From assembly GCA_011051655.1 (NCBI GenBank), contig DRKS01000021.1, positions 1 through 64,000 of the forward strand: a DNA stretch of 64,000 bases, given 5' to 3'. The stretch comes from Sedimenticola sp. (GTDB lineage Bacteria; Pseudomonadota; Gammaproteobacteria; Chromatiales; Chromatiaceae). The notes under the pieces were generated by a model. That model was given only the letters and a program-made list of their open reading frames with translations, did not search any database and was not told the DNA's origin. This document shows, piece by piece, positions 32,917-43,140 of this stretch. How positions within the stretch are numbered: the stretch's first letter is position 1; each line of letters starts with the position of its first letter. The position numbers were made by a program, and so were the translations under genes.

Positions 32917-34728
32917 CTATCGGTTTGAATAATGCAGGAGCGGGATTGATGGATCTGCGGTCAGGGTGTTCAGCAGAATCAAAGTATCTCTGCCTGCAAT
33001 GCCGTCTGGCTGTAGGGAATTGGCCTGCTGAAATTGAATAACCTGCTGCTCCAGCTCCTCGTCAAATACGCTGCTGGCTGTGTAGCCGGGAGGGTGAGTC
33101 ACACCCATCACCGCATCCAACTGTTGGCGGAGTTGCCGTACTTCACGGCTGTTATTGCCTCGTTCAAAGCGTGACCTGTGTTTGGGTGGTTTCCACAGAA
33201 GCAGGAACTCTCCGAGCCAGTACGGATCGACTTGCCCGATGGTGATGTTGGCGGAATCGCCGCCGCAGCTGAGTTTGATGTTGTCGCCATTGATTTCGCT
33301 TACCAGCAAATGCTGCCAACCGCCGGCGGGGGTGAGCAGCTCAACGATTGCCGGACGATTGTAGCGGCGCAGATTGTTCCATGTGCCTTTGCTGTGCAGG
33401 CAGCGCAGGCCTTCGCCGCGGGCGATTTCACAGGGGGTGCGGTTGGGCTGTGCCTGGTATTCTTTGCCCCAAAGCCTGAACAGGGCGCTGATGGCCACGT
33501 CCGTGCCGCTGTTGCAATTTTGATTGCTCAGCAGGCCCATCAGGCCGGGATTTCCTGCATCGGCTTCGATTTGCGCAGCTTCCTCTAGGGGGGAGGTTTC
33601 ATTGCTGCCAGGCCTGAGCGGGGAGGACATATTCATATCCAATCTGGCGACCAAGACGGCGGCCTTGGCATTGGATGCTGGCGGTGTGGTTGTCTCCGCG
33701 TCTGCTTCAACCGGTACGATTACTGATTTCGGAGGTGTTGAGGCGGGAGGATTTGTTTCCGTTGCCGCTGGCCTGGATTCTGCAACGGCATCGGCCTCCT
33801 TATGGTCCGTGAAACCAAGCCTTTCCCAGGGACGCAGCGTATAGGCTGCTACCGCAAAGCTGAGCAGCAACATGGCTGCCGCAGCAACCCGCACCGTATG
33901 ATTGGAGAGATTGCGCTGAGTTTCGGGCAACACCTCCTGGGCGGCCTGGTTGACGATTCTGGCGTCAATGGTCGGCCTGTTCTGGGCGTAGGCCCCCAGG
34001 AGGGCCCGGTCGCAAATGATATTGATCAGCCGCGGTGTCCCGCGGCACAGCTTGTGGATTTTGGTGATTGCCTCCTTGGAGAAGATCGGGCGTTCGACGC
34101 CGGCCACCCCCATACGGTGCCGTATGTAGGCGCCGGTTTCCACCGGCGTCAGCGGGGCGATATGGTACCGGGCGGTGATTCTTTGGGTAAGCTGGCGCAG
34201 TTGGGGGCGGGACAGCATGGCCTGAAGTTCGGGCTGGCCGGCCAGCAATATCTGCAACAGTTTGCGTTTGGTCGTTTCCAGGTTCGTCAGCAGACGGACC
34301 TGTTCCAGCACCTCGTCCGAGAGATTCTGGGCCTCGTCGATGATCAGGATGGTGCGTCTGCCCCGGGCGTGGTTTTCCAGTAAATGGGCGTTCAGCAGGT
34401 CGATCAATACCTTGATGCTGGTGGTGTCATGGGGGTAGTCGATGTGCAGCTCATCGCAGATGTTGGCCACCAGCTCAAAGGCGGTCTGCCTGGGATTCAG
34501 AATGAGGGCGGCATCGATGGTCGCCGGAAGCTGCTCCAGCAGGCAGCGGCAGAGGGCGGTCTTGCCGGTACCCACTTCCCCGGTAAGCAATACGAAACCA
34601 TTTGTTTCGAAGAGGCCGTATTTCAGGTGAGCCAGGGCATCCTGGTGCCTTTGACTCATATAGAGAAATTTGGGATCAGGGGTGATGGCGAAAGGCGTCT
34701 CGCCGAATCCGAAGTAGCTCTTGTACAT
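32917..34728 (-). CDS. exeA: ExeA/GspA-type ATPase with peptidoglycan-binding C-terminus
   Basis: The 603-residue protein begins MYKSYFGFGETPFAITPDP, has Walker A GEVGTGKT and Walker B TILIIDEAQ in an AAA domain (residues 1-270), a transmembrane helix near 285-300, a variable Pro/Ala linker, a C39-peptidase-like periplasmic domain (about 400-500), and a C-terminal peptidoglycan-binding domain (FQQANSLQPDGIAGRDTLI). With GspB it forms the ExeAB complex that helps insert a secretin through peptidoglycan. It is the first gene of the minus-strand pair. Confidence 0.92.
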   Translation of the reverse strand: MYKSYFGFGETPFAITPDPKFLYMSQRHQDALAHLKYGLFETNGFVLLTGEVGTGKTALCRCLLEQLPATIDAALILNPRQTAFELVANICDELHIDYPHDTTSIKVLIDLLNAHLLENHARGRRTILIIDEAQNLSDEVLEQVRLLTNLETTKRKLLQILLAGQPELQAMLSRPQLRQLTQRITARYHIAPLTPVETGAYIRHRMGVAGVERPIFSKEAITKIHKLCRGTPRLINIICDRALLGAYAQNRPTIDARIVNQAAQEVLPETQRNLSNHTVRVAAAAMLLLSFAVAAYTLRPWERLGFTDHKEADAVAESRPAATETNPPASTPPKSVIVPVEADAETTTPPASNAKAAVLVARLDMNMSSPLRPGSNETSPLEEAAQIEADAGNPGLMGLLSNQNCNSGTDVAISALFRLWGKEYQAQPNRTPCEIARGEGLRCLHSKGTWNNLRRYNRPAIVELLTPAGGWQHLLVSEINGDNIKLSCGGDSANITIGQVDPYWLGEFLLLWKPPKHRSRFERGNNSREVRQLRQQLDAVMGVTHPPGYTASSVFDEELEQQVIQFQQANSLQPDGIAGRDTLILLNTLTADPSIPLLHYSNR

Positions 34729-34825
34729 TCAGGTCTGTTGGCGCCAATGGGAGTGGTTTCGCCTACTGATGCATAGGATACCTGCCATGCCGCCATTTTC
34801 TCAAGAATGACGGCCGAATGATAGG

Positions 34826-36253
34826 TCAGTACACACCCAGGTCAAGGTAAGAGCGCGACAGCTTGGTCAGGGCGATCACATAGGCCGCCGTGCGGTAGTC
34901 ATCAATATCGCTGTTGCGGTTGCGCTGTTCGATGATCTCCTGCATGGAAAGGCGCATGCTGTCATCCAGCCCGGAGCGCACCAGGTCGAATTCATCGGCG
35001 CCACGCACCAGTTCATTACGTATCCAATCGGGGATGGTGGTATTTCCCAGCATTTCCAATGCGGTAACGATATGCTGCCCCCGTGCCTCATCGAAACGGC
35101 GTTGCAGCCGCCCGAAGCGGATATGGGTCAGATTCCTGATCCATTCGAAATAGGAGACGATCACGCCCCCCGCATTCAGATAGGCGTCAGGCAGGATGGC
35201 CACGCCTTTCTTTCTCAAGATGGCGTCGGCCCCGAAGGTTACCGGGCCGTTGGCGGCCTCGGCGATGAGTTTCGCCTTGATATTTCCGGCGTTTCCCTTG
35301 TGAATAACGCCTTCCAGGGCGGCGGGGATCAGGATGTCGCACTCCATCTCCAGGGCCTTGTCTCCAGCGGGGGAGTATTTGGCGCCGGCGAAGCCTTTCA
35401 GGCCGCCCGTCTCCGACTTGTGGTAATAGGCCTGCTGCACCTGGATGCCATCCTCGTTCATGATGACGCCGTCATGCTCGATAATGGCGATAATCTTCGC
35501 CTCATCCTCCTCGGACAGGAATTTGGCGACATGATAGCCCACGTTTCCCAGCCCCTGGATGACAATGCGTTTTCCGGCCAGGCCGCCATCCAGGCCGGCT
35601 GCCTTCACCTCATCGGGATGGCGGAAGAATTCGCGCAGGGCGTATTGGACGCCGCGTCCGGTGGCCTCTGTCCGCCCCCGGATGCCCCCGTGGGCCACCG
35701 GCTTGCCCGTTACGCAGGCGATATAATTGATATCGTTTGGATTGAGATGCTTGTAGGTGTCGGCGATCCAGGCCATTTCCCGCTGGCCGGTGCCCATGTC
35801 CGGGGCCGGGACATTGGTCGCCGGATTGAGAAAGCCTTTTTCCGCCAGCTCCCGCGCAAAACGGCGGGTGATTCTTTGCATCTCATCCCTTGAGTATTTG
35901 CCGGGATCGATAAACAGGCCGCCCTTGGAGCCGCCGAAGGGCACATCCACAATGGCGCATTTGTAGGTCATGAGGGCGGCGAGGGCCTCGACCTCCATCT
36001 GATCCACCGAGGTGGCGTAACGGATACCCCCCTTGGAGGGAAGCCGGTGGATGCTGTGGACCGCCCGCCAGCCGGTAAAGACCTCGATCTTGCCCCTGAT
36101 CTCCACCGGAAAGGTGACCTGCAGCACCGATGTACAGGCCTTCATGGCATTGGCCACGCCGGTGTCCAGCTTCATGATCTGAATCGCGCGGTCCACCATA
36201 TGATCCACGCTTTGCCTGAATGAAAGTCCACTGGTCTTGATTGCGTCTGACAC
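34826..36253 (-). CDS. gdhA: Glutamate dehydrogenase (Glu/Leu/Phe/Val dehydrogenase family)
   Basis: The 475-residue enzyme has the catalytic signature DVPFGGSKGGLFIDP with the active-site lysine, the substrate-binding segment LPSKGGIRYA, and an NAD-binding Rossmann motif VIQGLGNVGYH. It interconverts 2-oxoglutarate plus ammonium and glutamate. The fingerprint and size are those of the hexameric class. Cofactor preference cannot be stated with certainty. It is a single minus-strand gene preceded by a gap of about 160 bp. It may assimilate ammonium made by the nap-hao pathway about 6 kb away, but there is no direct evidence of co-regulation. Confidence 0.92.
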   Translation of the reverse strand: MSDAIKTSGLSFRQSVDHMVDRAIQIMKLDTGVANAMKACTSVLQVTFPVEIRGKIEVFTGWRAVHSIHRLPSKGGIRYATSVDQMEVEALAALMTYKCAIVDVPFGGSKGGLFIDPGKYSRDEMQRITRRFARELAEKGFLNPATNVPAPDMGTGQREMAWIADTYKHLNPNDINYIACVTGKPVAHGGIRGRTEATGRGVQYALREFFRHPDEVKAAGLDGGLAGKRIVIQGLGNVGYHVAKFLSEEDEAKIIAIIEHDGVIMNEDGIQVQQAYYHKSETGGLKGFAGAKYSPAGDKALEMECDILIPAALEGVIHKGNAGNIKAKLIAEAANGPVTFGADAILRKKGVAILPDAYLNAGGVIVSYFEWIRNLTHIRFGRLQRRFDEARGQHIVTALEMLGNTTIPDWIRNELVRGADEFDLVRSGLDDSMRLSMQEIIEQRNRNSDIDDYRTAAYVIALTKLSRSYLDLGVY

Positions 36254-36442
36254 CGCCTGCTCCTCCTGTCCACTCTTGATTTGTCGAGGCTGATGTACCC
36301 AACCTCAAGGTTTACCATGCTCATTCAATATATTAGACGATAAAGTGAGAGTAGTGGATTAATTTTGTATCCCTCCTGGCCCCGGCTCCTCCCTGCCATG
36401 ATGTGATGGACAATGGGGCCGCCAGGCAGTAAAAAGGCCGCT

Positions 36443-36886
36443 ATGGCGTTCGATCGGCTAATCAAAAGATATTCCGCCTATTATTCGGGCTGGTGCGTCG
36501 CCTTTGGTGAGCATGAAATAACCTATGATGAAGACAAGGACATCAACTGGCTGCATGGAGAGTCGAAAATCGGCTTTGCCCTGGTGCCGCGGCTGAAAAG
36601 AATTCTCATCAGGGAACTGCTCGGAAAACATATCGACATTCCCGAAATCACCCTGGCGGACGCCTATGTCAAGATCAATGAAAGAAAATATGAGCTCGAG
36701 TCGGACACGGACAGGCAGGAGATGGACCTGCTCAAGGATTTTTTCCGTTCACCGGACGATATCCACATGTTCATGACCAGCCATTTCTGTTACCCCCCCG
36801 GAACAAAGATCGTCACCTTTTCCACAAAAAAACCCCTGGTCATCATGTACAAGGAAATCAAGCCCCTCAGGTTGGTCATCCTGTAG
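36443..36886 (+). CDS. Small protein of unknown function
   Basis: The 147-residue protein has no signal peptide or membrane segment, and I recognise no domain. It is mixed in charge, with WLHGESKIGFALVPRLKRIL in the middle and a beta-rich C-terminus (KIVTFSTKKPLVIMYKEIKP). The ATG at 36443 has AAAAAGG five bases upstream; an ATG at 36413 would add ten residues without a ribosome site. It ends four bases before the P-type ATPase gene and is therefore probably co-transcribed with it. Confidence 0.65.
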   Translation: MAFDRLIKRYSAYYSGWCVAFGEHEITYDEDKDINWLHGESKIGFALVPRLKRILIRELLGKHIDIPEITLADAYVKINERKYELESDTDRQEMDLLKDFFRSPDDIHMFMTSHFCYPPGTKIVTFSTKKPLVIMYKEIKPLRLVIL

Positions 36887-36890
36887 GGAA

Positions 36891-39617
36891 ATGGGGGTGG
36901 GCCCGGGTAAACCGCCTGCATGGCATGCGCTGACCGACAAGGCGGCCGTTGCCATGCTGGCATCGGATGCCCGCCATGGCCTTGCCGCCGCCGAGGTGGC
37001 GGGCCGGCTCAGGCGTTACGGCCCCAATCTCCTTCGGACCTTCAAAGAAGAGGCGTGGTACGCAGTCCTTGGGCGCCAGTTCGCCAATGTCCTGATTGTC
37101 ATCCTGCTGGCGGCCGCCGCCATTGCCCTGCTCATAGGCGAAGCCGGTGATGCGCTCACCATCCTCGCCATTGTGGTGCTCAACGGCCTGCTCGGTTTTG
37201 TCCAGGAATGGAAGGCCGAAAAGGCCATGGCCGCCCTGCGCCAGATGCTCTCGCTGCGCTGCAAGGTGATGCGTGACGGTGCCGAACAAGACATCGATGC
37301 CCGCGACCTGGTGCCGGGAGACATCGTCCTGCTGGAGACCGGCGACCGGGTGCCGGCCGATTTGCGTCTCATCCAGGCAATCAACCTCAAGGTGGATGAG
37401 TCGGTGCTTACCGGTGAATCCGTTTCCGTATCCAAGGATTGTGCCGCCGTCGATGAGGCCGCGGCCCTGGCGGGCCGTTCCTCCATGGCCTGGATGGGCA
37501 CCGCCGTGACCAACGGCCGGGCGCGGGGCCTGGTGATCGCCACCGGCATGGATACCGAGTTCGGCCGCATCGCCCGGCTGACCCAGGCGGTGGAGGAGGA
37601 GCCCAGCCCGCTGCAAATCAAGCTGGCGGCGCTGGGCAAACAATTGGGCGTCCTCTCTATCGGGGTTTCGGCCCTGGTGATTCTGGCCGGCTGGCTGCTG
37701 GGCAAATCCCTGCTGGAGATGTTCTTCACCGGCGTATCCCTGGCGGTTGCCGTGGTGCCGGAGGGGTTGCCCGCAGTGGTGACCATCACCCTGGCCCTGG
37801 GCATCCGCGCCATGGTCAGGCGCCGGGCGCTGTTGCGCCGCCTCCAGGCGGCCGAGACACTGGGTGCTGCCACGGTAATCTGCACGGACAAGACCGGAAC
37901 CCTGACCGAGAACCAGATGACGCTCACCCGCATCTGGTTGCCGGCGGGGGAGGTCAGGGTGACCGGCGCCGGTTATGAGCCGGCCGGTCACTTCGAGGTC
38001 GACGGCCGCCGGATCGACCATCACGGGCGCCGGGACCTGATGGCGCTGCTCGAAACCGGTCTCATCTGCTCCCATGCAAAACTGCTCAAGGGAGAGCAGG
38101 GGTGGCATGAGTCGGGAGACCCCACGGAGATCGCCCTGGTGGTTGCGGCCTGCAAGGCGGCGCTGCGCCGGGATCCCGATGCGCAACCCATCACTGAATT
38201 CTCCTTCGACTCCGGCCGCAAGCGCATGACCGTGGTCATGCCGGGGGATGAAGGGCCGGTGGCCCATGCCAAGGGCGCCCCCGAGGTCATCCTGGCGCTG
38301 TGCTCCCACATCCTGGTGGGAGAGGAGGAACTCCCGCTGACCGACGCCCACCGCCAGGCCGTCAGCGCCGCCTACACGGGCATGGCGGAGACGGGACTGC
38401 GCACCCTGGCCCTGGCCAGGCGCAGGCTCGCCGCCGGTGCGCCCATGGGGGAGGACGAGGTCGAGCAATCCTTCACCCTGCTCGGCGTGGCGGGCATTAT
38501 CGATCCCCCCCGGCCCGAGGTCCCGGCGGCGGTGCGGATGGCCCGGGAGGCCGGCATCCGGCTGATCATGATCACGGGCGACGCCGCGGCCACGGCCCTG
38601 GCCATCGCCCGGCGCACGGGCCTGCCGGCGGAGCGGGCCCTGGACGGAGCGGCGCTGGAGACCATGGATGACAGCAGCCTGCTGCGGGTGCTCGACGGAA
38701 GGGCGGTCTTCGCCCGCACCACGCCGGAACACAAGTTGCGCATCGTCACCCTGCTGCAGCAACAGGGGCAGGTGGTTGGCATGACCGGCGACGGCGTGAA
38801 CGATGCGCCGGCGCTGAAGAAGGCGGACATCGGCATCGCCATGGGCAGGCGCGGCACCGACGTGGCCAGGGGCGCGGCCGATATGGTGCTCACCGATGAC
38901 AACTTCGCCTCCATCATCGGCGCCGTGGAGGAAGGGCGGCGCCAGTACGACAATATCCAGAAGTTTGTCCGTTATATGATGGCCTCCAATACCGGCGAGG
39001 CGGTGGCCATTTTTCTGAATGTGCTCATGGGCGGCCCCCTGATCCTGCTGCCGATCCATATTCTGTGGATAAATCTCATTACCGACGGCATGATAGCGCT
39101 GACGTTGGGCATGGAACCGGCGGAAAAGGATATTATGCAGCGTCCGCCCCGCGCCCCGGGGGAGCGGTTGCTGGATCGCCGGGGCCTCTGGATGATTCTG
39201 CTGCTTGGGGGCTACATAGGGTTGGCCGCCTTGTGGCTGTTTCATCATTATCTGGGGGAGGGCGGACCCGGGCGGCTGGTGCTGGCCCAAACCATGGCCT
39301 TTACGGGCATTATCGTGATGGAGAATATAAATCTGTATAACTTCCGCAACCTGCGCGCGCCCCTGGCCGGGTCCGATGTTTTCTCCAACCGCTGGGTGTT
39401 GCCGGCCTGGCTCTTGAATCTCGGCCTGCAACTGTGCGCGGTATATACGCTTTTCATGCAGGAGGCGCTGCATACGGCGCCACTGGGATGGACGGATTGG
39501 GGGCTTATCCTGGCCCTTTCCATGCCCGTGTTCCTTATGGCCGAGGGCTATAAACGCTATCGTTGGGCGCGGGGCCATGCCCGGCGGCCCCCTGACCGGG
39601 ATTCGACTCATGACTGA
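36891..39617 (+). CDS. P2-type cation-transporting ATPase
   Basis: The 908-residue protein has the P-type ATPase sequence elements in order: an N-terminal cation-ATPase domain, the actuator TGES loop ([10 protein letters not shown]), the M4 motif VVPEGLP typical of P2 Ca2+-type pumps, the phosphorylation site [12 protein letters not shown], and the hinge [21 protein letters not shown]. About ten helices are predicted. PEGLP favours calcium or a related divalent or monovalent cation over heavy metals; no CXX metal-binding domain is present. The ion is therefore likely but not certainly Ca2+. The start has a TAGGGAA site. It overlaps the next gene by 8 bp. Confidence 0.92.
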   Translation: MGVGPGKPPAWHALTDKAAVAMLASDARHGLAAAEVAGRLRRYGPNLLRTFKEEAWYAVLGRQFANVLIVILLAAAAIALLIGEAGDALTILAIVVLNGLLGFVQEWKAEKAMAALRQMLSLRCKVMRDGAEQDIDARDLVPGDIVLLETGDRVPADLRLIQAINLKVDESVLTGESVSVSKDCAAVDEAAALAGRSSMAWMGTAVTNGRARGLVIATGMDTEFGRIARLTQAVEEEPSPLQIKLAALGKQLGVLSIGVSALVILAGWLLGKSLLEMFFTGVSLAVAVVPEGLPAVVTITLALGIRAMVRRRALLRRLQAAETLGAATVICTDKTGTLTENQMTLTRIWLPAGEVRVTGAGYEPAGHFEVDGRRIDHHGRRDLMALLETGLICSHAKLLKGEQGWHESGDPTEIALVVAACKAALRRDPDAQPITEFSFDSGRKRMTVVMPGDEGPVAHAKGAPEVILALCSHILVGEEELPLTDAHRQAVSAAYTGMAETGLRTLALARRRLAAGAPMGEDEVEQSFTLLGVAGIIDPPRPEVPAAVRMAREAGIRLIMITGDAAATALAIARRTGLPAERALDGAALETMDDSSLLRVLDGRAVFARTTPEHKLRIVTLLQQQGQVVGMTGDGVNDAPALKKADIGIAMGRRGTDVARGAADMVLTDDNFASIIGAVEEGRRQYDNIQKFVRYMMASNTGEAVAIFLNVLMGGPLILLPIHILWINLITDGMIALTLGMEPAEKDIMQRPPRAPGERLLDRRGLWMILLLGGYIGLAALWLFHHYLGEGGPGRLVLAQTMAFTGIIVMENINLYNFRNLRAPLAGSDVFSNRWVLPAWLLNLGLQLCAVYTLFMQEALHTAPLGWTDWGLILALSMPVFLMAEGYKRYRWARGHARRPPDRDSTHD

Positions 39618-41166
39618 TGCGCGCCGACAAACCCTGAGATTACGCCGGGTGGCCATCGACACCTACAAGGAGAACGTCGCCTACCTTCACCGGGATTGCG
39701 CCGTCTATCGCACCGAAGGCTTTCAGGCCCTGACCAAGGTGGAGGTCAGAACGGGAGAGGGCAGGCGCCGGCGGGTGCTGGCGGTATTGAATGTGGTGGA
39801 CGATGAATCCATTACCGGATGCGAGGAGTTGGGGCTGAGCGAACAGGCGTTTGAACAGCTAGGCCTTCCGGAAGGGCGTTCCGTCCGCGTCGCCCATGCT
39901 GAACTGCCGCCGTCGCTGGATGCCGTCCACCGCAAGATTGCCGGCGAGAGGCTCAGCCTGAAGGACTTTCGCGCCATCGCCCGCGACATTGTGGCCAGCC
40001 GTTATTCCAAGACGGAAATGACCGCCTTTCTGGTGAGCTGCAGCCAGGCGGGCCTGGAGCGCGAGGAGGTGCTGCACCTGACCCGCGCCATGGTGGAATG
40101 CGGGGAGCGCCTGGATTGGGGCGAGCCCCTGGTGGCGGACAAGCACTGTATCGGCGGCATCCCCGGCAACCGCACCAGCATGCTGGTGGTGCCCATCGTC
40201 GCCGCCCACGGCATGCTGATCCCCAAGACCTCCAGCCGGGCCATCACCTCACCGGCGGGCACCGCCGATACCATGGCGCTGCTTGCCCAGGTCAAGCTGC
40301 CGCCCAAGAAACTGCGGGGAATCGTCCGCCGCCAGCGCGGTTGCCTGGCCTGGGGCGGCACGGCCCGCCTGGCCCCGATGGACGATATCCTGATCTCCGT
40401 CGAGCGGCCGCTGTTTCTGGACTCCCCGGGCCAGATGGTGGCCTCCATCCTGGCCAAGAAGCTGGCGGCGGGCTCCACCCACCTGCTGATCGACATCCCG
40501 GTGGGACCCACCGCCAAGGTGCGGCATACGGCGGAGGCGCTGCAATTGCGCAAGCTGTTCGAATTCGTCGGCGACCGGCTGGGGCTGCATCTGGAAGTGG
40601 TCATCACTGACGGCCGGCAGCCCGTGGGGCGGGGCATCGGCCCGGTGCTGGAATTGCGGGACGTCATGCAGGTGCTGGAAAATGATCCCCAGGCCCCCCC
40701 CGATCTGAGGCAAAAGGCCCTGTGGCTGGCAGGACGGGTGCTGGAGTTCGATCCCGATGTCCGCGGCGGCCAGGGTTACGCCATCGCCCGGGACATCCTG
40801 GACTCGGGCCGGGCCATCAACAAGATGCGGGATATCGTAAAGGCCCAGGGCCGCAATCCCGTCAGGGTGGAGCCCGGAACGCTGCAGCATGAAGTGAAGG
40901 CGCCGGCCAGCGGTTTTGTCAACGGCATCGACAACAAGCAAATGGCCCGCATCGCCCGCCTGGCGGGGGCGCCCATGGACAAGGGGGCGGGAGTGGACCT
41001 GTTCAAGAAGCTGGGCGACCCGGTGGAAACGGGGGAACCCCTCTACCGCATCTATGCCGATTTCCCCGCCGACTATCGTTTCGCCCGGGAGCTTGCGGAA
41101 AAGGACAGCGGTTTCCGCATTGGCGACAGGCGCCCGGCCCGGCCCGCGGAAGCCACCTTTTTCTGA
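39610..41166 (+). CDS. AMP phosphorylase / thymidine phosphorylase-like enzyme
   Basis: The 518-residue protein belongs to the thymidine/pyrimidine-nucleoside phosphorylase superfamily, of the archaeal-type AMP phosphorylase subgroup. Key segments are [32 protein letters not shown] and the C-terminal biotinyl-like domain ([21 protein letters not shown]). Archaeal relatives convert AMP and phosphate to adenine and ribose-1,5-bisphosphate; a role in nucleotide recycling is likely here. The start at 39610 overlaps the ATPase gene by 8 bp, and a PRPP-synthetase-like gene follows 6 bp later. No RuBisCO or ribose-1,5-bisphosphate isomerase gene is in the window. Confidence 0.85.
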   Translation: MTDARRQTLRLRRVAIDTYKENVAYLHRDCAVYRTEGFQALTKVEVRTGEGRRRRVLAVLNVVDDESITGCEELGLSEQAFEQLGLPEGRSVRVAHAELPPSLDAVHRKIAGERLSLKDFRAIARDIVASRYSKTEMTAFLVSCSQAGLEREEVLHLTRAMVECGERLDWGEPLVADKHCIGGIPGNRTSMLVVPIVAAHGMLIPKTSSRAITSPAGTADTMALLAQVKLPPKKLRGIVRRQRGCLAWGGTARLAPMDDILISVERPLFLDSPGQMVASILAKKLAAGSTHLLIDIPVGPTAKVRHTAEALQLRKLFEFVGDRLGLHLEVVITDGRQPVGRGIGPVLELRDVMQVLENDPQAPPDLRQKALWLAGRVLEFDPDVRGGQGYAIARDILDSGRAINKMRDIVKAQGRNPVRVEPGTLQHEVKAPASGFVNGIDNKQMARIARLAGAPMDKGAGVDLFKKLGDPVETGEPLYRIYADFPADYRFARELAEKDSGFRIGDRRPARPAEATFF

Positions 41167-41172
41167 CCCGGC

Positions 41173-42057
41173 ATGAGCAACGAAAACGACAGGGGACTGG
41201 TGCTGGGATTTCCGGAATACTGCGAGCCGGCCCGGCGCCTGGCCGAGGCGGCCGGCCTGGCGTTCGAGCAGATCGGGCTGCACATCTTCCCGGACGGGGA
41301 GAGCCGGGTCCGGCTGCCGGCAAGGCTGCCGGAGCGGGTGATTATCTGCCGCAGCCTGGACCATCCCAACGCCAAGCTGGTGGAACTGGCCCTGGCCGCC
41401 GTGACCGCCCGGGAACTGGGCGCATCGCACCTGGTGCTGGTGGCGCCCTATCTTTGCTACATGCGTCAGGACAAGGCCTTCCGGCCTGGGGAGGCGGTGA
41501 GCCAGCCCATTATCGGGAGCCTGCTGGCCCGCTGGTTCGATGAGGTGGTGACGGTGGATCCCCACTTGCACCGGGTTCACGACCTCGGCCAGGCAGTGCC
41601 GGCGAAGCGCGCCACCGTCCTTACCGCCGCCGGGGCCATGTCCGGCTTTCTGGCCGAAACCTGCAAGGACGCCTTTCTGATAGGGCCGGACGAGGAGTCG
41701 GAGCAGTGGGTGTCCAGCGTCGCCCGGGAAGGAGGGCTGGACTATGCCGTGGGACGCAAGCGGCGCCTTGGCGACAGCAGGGTCGAAATCATCCTCCCCG
41801 AAAGGGAGTACCGGGGGCGCCAAATGGTGCTGCTGGATGACGTCGCCAGCACCGGCCGCACCCTTGAAGTAACCGCCGGGGCACTGTCCAGTCACAAGCC
41901 CGCGTCCATATCAGTGCTGGTGACCCATGCCCTGTTCGTAAAGGACGCCCTCCAGCGCCTGAACAAGGCGGGCGTCGGCCGGATCTGGAGCACGGACAGC
42001 ATCCCCCATGCCACCAACGTCATCCACCTGGCCGGACTGATATCCACGGCTTTGTAA
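41173..42057 (+). CDS. Ribose-phosphate pyrophosphokinase-like protein
   Basis: The 294-residue protein has the PRPP synthetase fold: FPDGESRVRLPARLPERV near the N-terminus, the metal-binding region VDPHLHRVHDL and the PRPP-loop VLLDDVASTGRTLE. It is shorter than classic PrsA (about 315 residues), and the loop reads DDVASTGRT instead of the usual DDIxDTGxT, so it is a divergent paralogue. Coupling to the AMP-phosphorylase-like gene suggests both act on ribose phosphates from nucleotides. Actual activity is not proven by sequence. Confidence 0.85.
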   Translation: MSNENDRGLVLGFPEYCEPARRLAEAAGLAFEQIGLHIFPDGESRVRLPARLPERVIICRSLDHPNAKLVELALAAVTARELGASHLVLVAPYLCYMRQDKAFRPGEAVSQPIIGSLLARWFDEVVTVDPHLHRVHDLGQAVPAKRATVLTAAGAMSGFLAETCKDAFLIGPDEESEQWVSSVAREGGLDYAVGRKRRLGDSRVEIILPEREYRGRQMVLLDDVASTGRTLEVTAGALSSHKPASISVLVTHALFVKDALQRLNKAGVGRIWSTDSIPHATNVIHLAGLISTAL

Positions 42058-42224
42058 GGGGCCAGATCCGGTATCGGTTGCCCGTTTTTTTGCATCCTTG
42101 GCAAAAATAAGATTTTAAATCCCGCCGTTGCCACAACTTATTGAAAATCTGTATTTTAATAAAGTTGAGCAAAAAACTTTATTATTATCAACCCGTTAAA
42201 AAGCCCTACAAAAATTCTGCCAAC

Positions 42225-42238
42225 TTGATCTATGTCAA
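42225..42238 (+). promoter_or_regulatory. FNR/ANR-type site upstream of the nap operon
   Basis: TTGATCTATGTCAA matches the FNR consensus TTGAT-N4-ATCAA except for one base in the right half. It lies 73 bp upstream of napF. With the site centred near 42231.5, a class II promoter would start near 42273 and place its -10 around TAAGAAT at 42261. Activation under low oxygen is inferred. Confidence 0.6.
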
Positions 42239-42275
42239 ATACGCTGCTTTAAAATCGGCGTAAGAATCCCCTTAT

Positions 42276-42288
42276 TACCTGTAAGGTA
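42276..42288 (+). promoter_or_regulatory. Palindromic TACCT-GTA-AGGTA sequence in the nap leader
   Basis: A perfect 5-3-5 inverted repeat sits between the predicted nap promoter and napF. It contains heptamer-like TACC sequences reminiscent of NarL/NarP sites, but the spacing does not fit the 7-2-7 arrangement, so the regulator is unknown. The gap 42058-42310 also contains an A+T-rich hairpin (AATAAAGTT 42158-42166 with AACTTTATT 42175-42183), perhaps ending the preceding operon. Confidence 0.35.
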
Positions 42289-42310
42289 TAGGGTTAATGG
42301 CGCGGGCAAA

Positions 42311-42817
42311 ATGGCCGGATCCATCAGCAGAATGCAATTTCTACGGGGCGATTTCAAAGGCGAAATCAAGCTGCTCAGGCCGCCCTGGGCGATTCCTGAA
42401 GCATTATTCATCGAAACATGCAGCGGCTGTGGCGAATGCATCAAGGCCTGTCCTGCATCCATCCTGAAGCCCGGCCGGGCGAAGCTGCCCGAGGTCGATT
42501 TCTCCGGCGGCGGCTGTGATTTCTGCGGTGACTGCAAGGCGGTTTGTGAGACCGGCGCGTTGTCCCAGTCAGCCGGCCCAGGCCGCTCTCCCTGGACGCT
42601 GAAGGCCCATTTTGAAGACGCCTGCCTGGCCCGCCAGGGGATGGCCTGCTACACCTGCCAGGAATCCTGCGACATGGACGCCATCCGCCTCCGGCTCGTC
42701 GTCGGCGGCGTGTCCGCTCCACAACTTGTTTCTGACGCATGCAACGGCTGCGGGGACTGTTATGCACCCTGTCCCGTCGGCGCCGTATCCATGCGTCCGC
42801 AACCAGCGCAATCCTAA
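42311..42817 (+). CDS. napF: NapF-like cytoplasmic ferredoxin
   Basis: The 168-residue protein has Cys groups for three or four [4Fe-4S] clusters: CSGCGECIKAC, CDFCGDCKAVC, CYTCQESC and CNGCGDCYAPC. NapF is thought to help mature NapA in the cytoplasm. The order F-D-A-B matches nap operons of gammaproteobacteria. The start is ATG at 42311 with a weak ribosome site. It is the first gene of the nap-hao operon, downstream of an FNR-like box. Confidence 0.88.
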   Translation: MAGSISRMQFLRGDFKGEIKLLRPPWAIPEALFIETCSGCGECIKACPASILKPGRAKLPEVDFSGGGCDFCGDCKAVCETGALSQSAGPGRSPWTLKAHFEDACLARQGMACYTCQESCDMDAIRLRLVVGGVSAPQLVSDACNGCGDCYAPCPVGAVSMRPQPAQS

Positions 42818-42844
42818 TCTTCGCATCGGACAGGAGGCAATACA

Positions 42845-43096
42845 TTGAACATCTCAGGAATCATTGTCACTACCGCGCCGGACATGAAGGACGCGGTCGT
42901 AACCGAGATCGGCAACATGCAAAACATCGAGGTCAACGATGCATCCCTGAACCAAACGGTGATCGCCACGGTTGAAGTGGAAACGCTTGGTGACGCCGCC
43001 GCCATTTTCAAGAATGTTCACGATATTACCGGTGTAACGAACGTAAGCTTGGCCTGCAGTTACGAGGTAGAGGAAGGTGAACAACTCATCAATTAA
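42845..43096 (+). CDS. napD: NapD chaperone
   Basis: The 83-residue protein begins [18 protein letters not shown], and has a ferredoxin-like fold pattern typical of NapD, which binds the Tat signal of NapA and controls export. The start is TTG at 42845, supported by GGAGG seven bases upstream and by agreement with the family N-terminus. The rare start may keep chaperone levels low. It ends 44 bp before napA. Confidence 0.9.
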   Translation: MNISGIIVTTAPDMKDAVVTEIGNMQNIEVNDASLNQTVIATVEVETLGDAAAIFKNVHDITGVTNVSLACSYEVEEGEQLIN

Positions 43097-43140
43097 GGGA
43101 CTATTTGTTTTCCTGCTGCTTAAACGAGGGGGGTTCGACC

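Noticed and set aside
36876-39662. Long minus-strand open frame opposite the P-type ATPase
   Set aside because: The plus strand holds all P-type ATPase motifs; the antisense frame is low-complexity and rich in Gly, Gln and His, as expected for a shadow.
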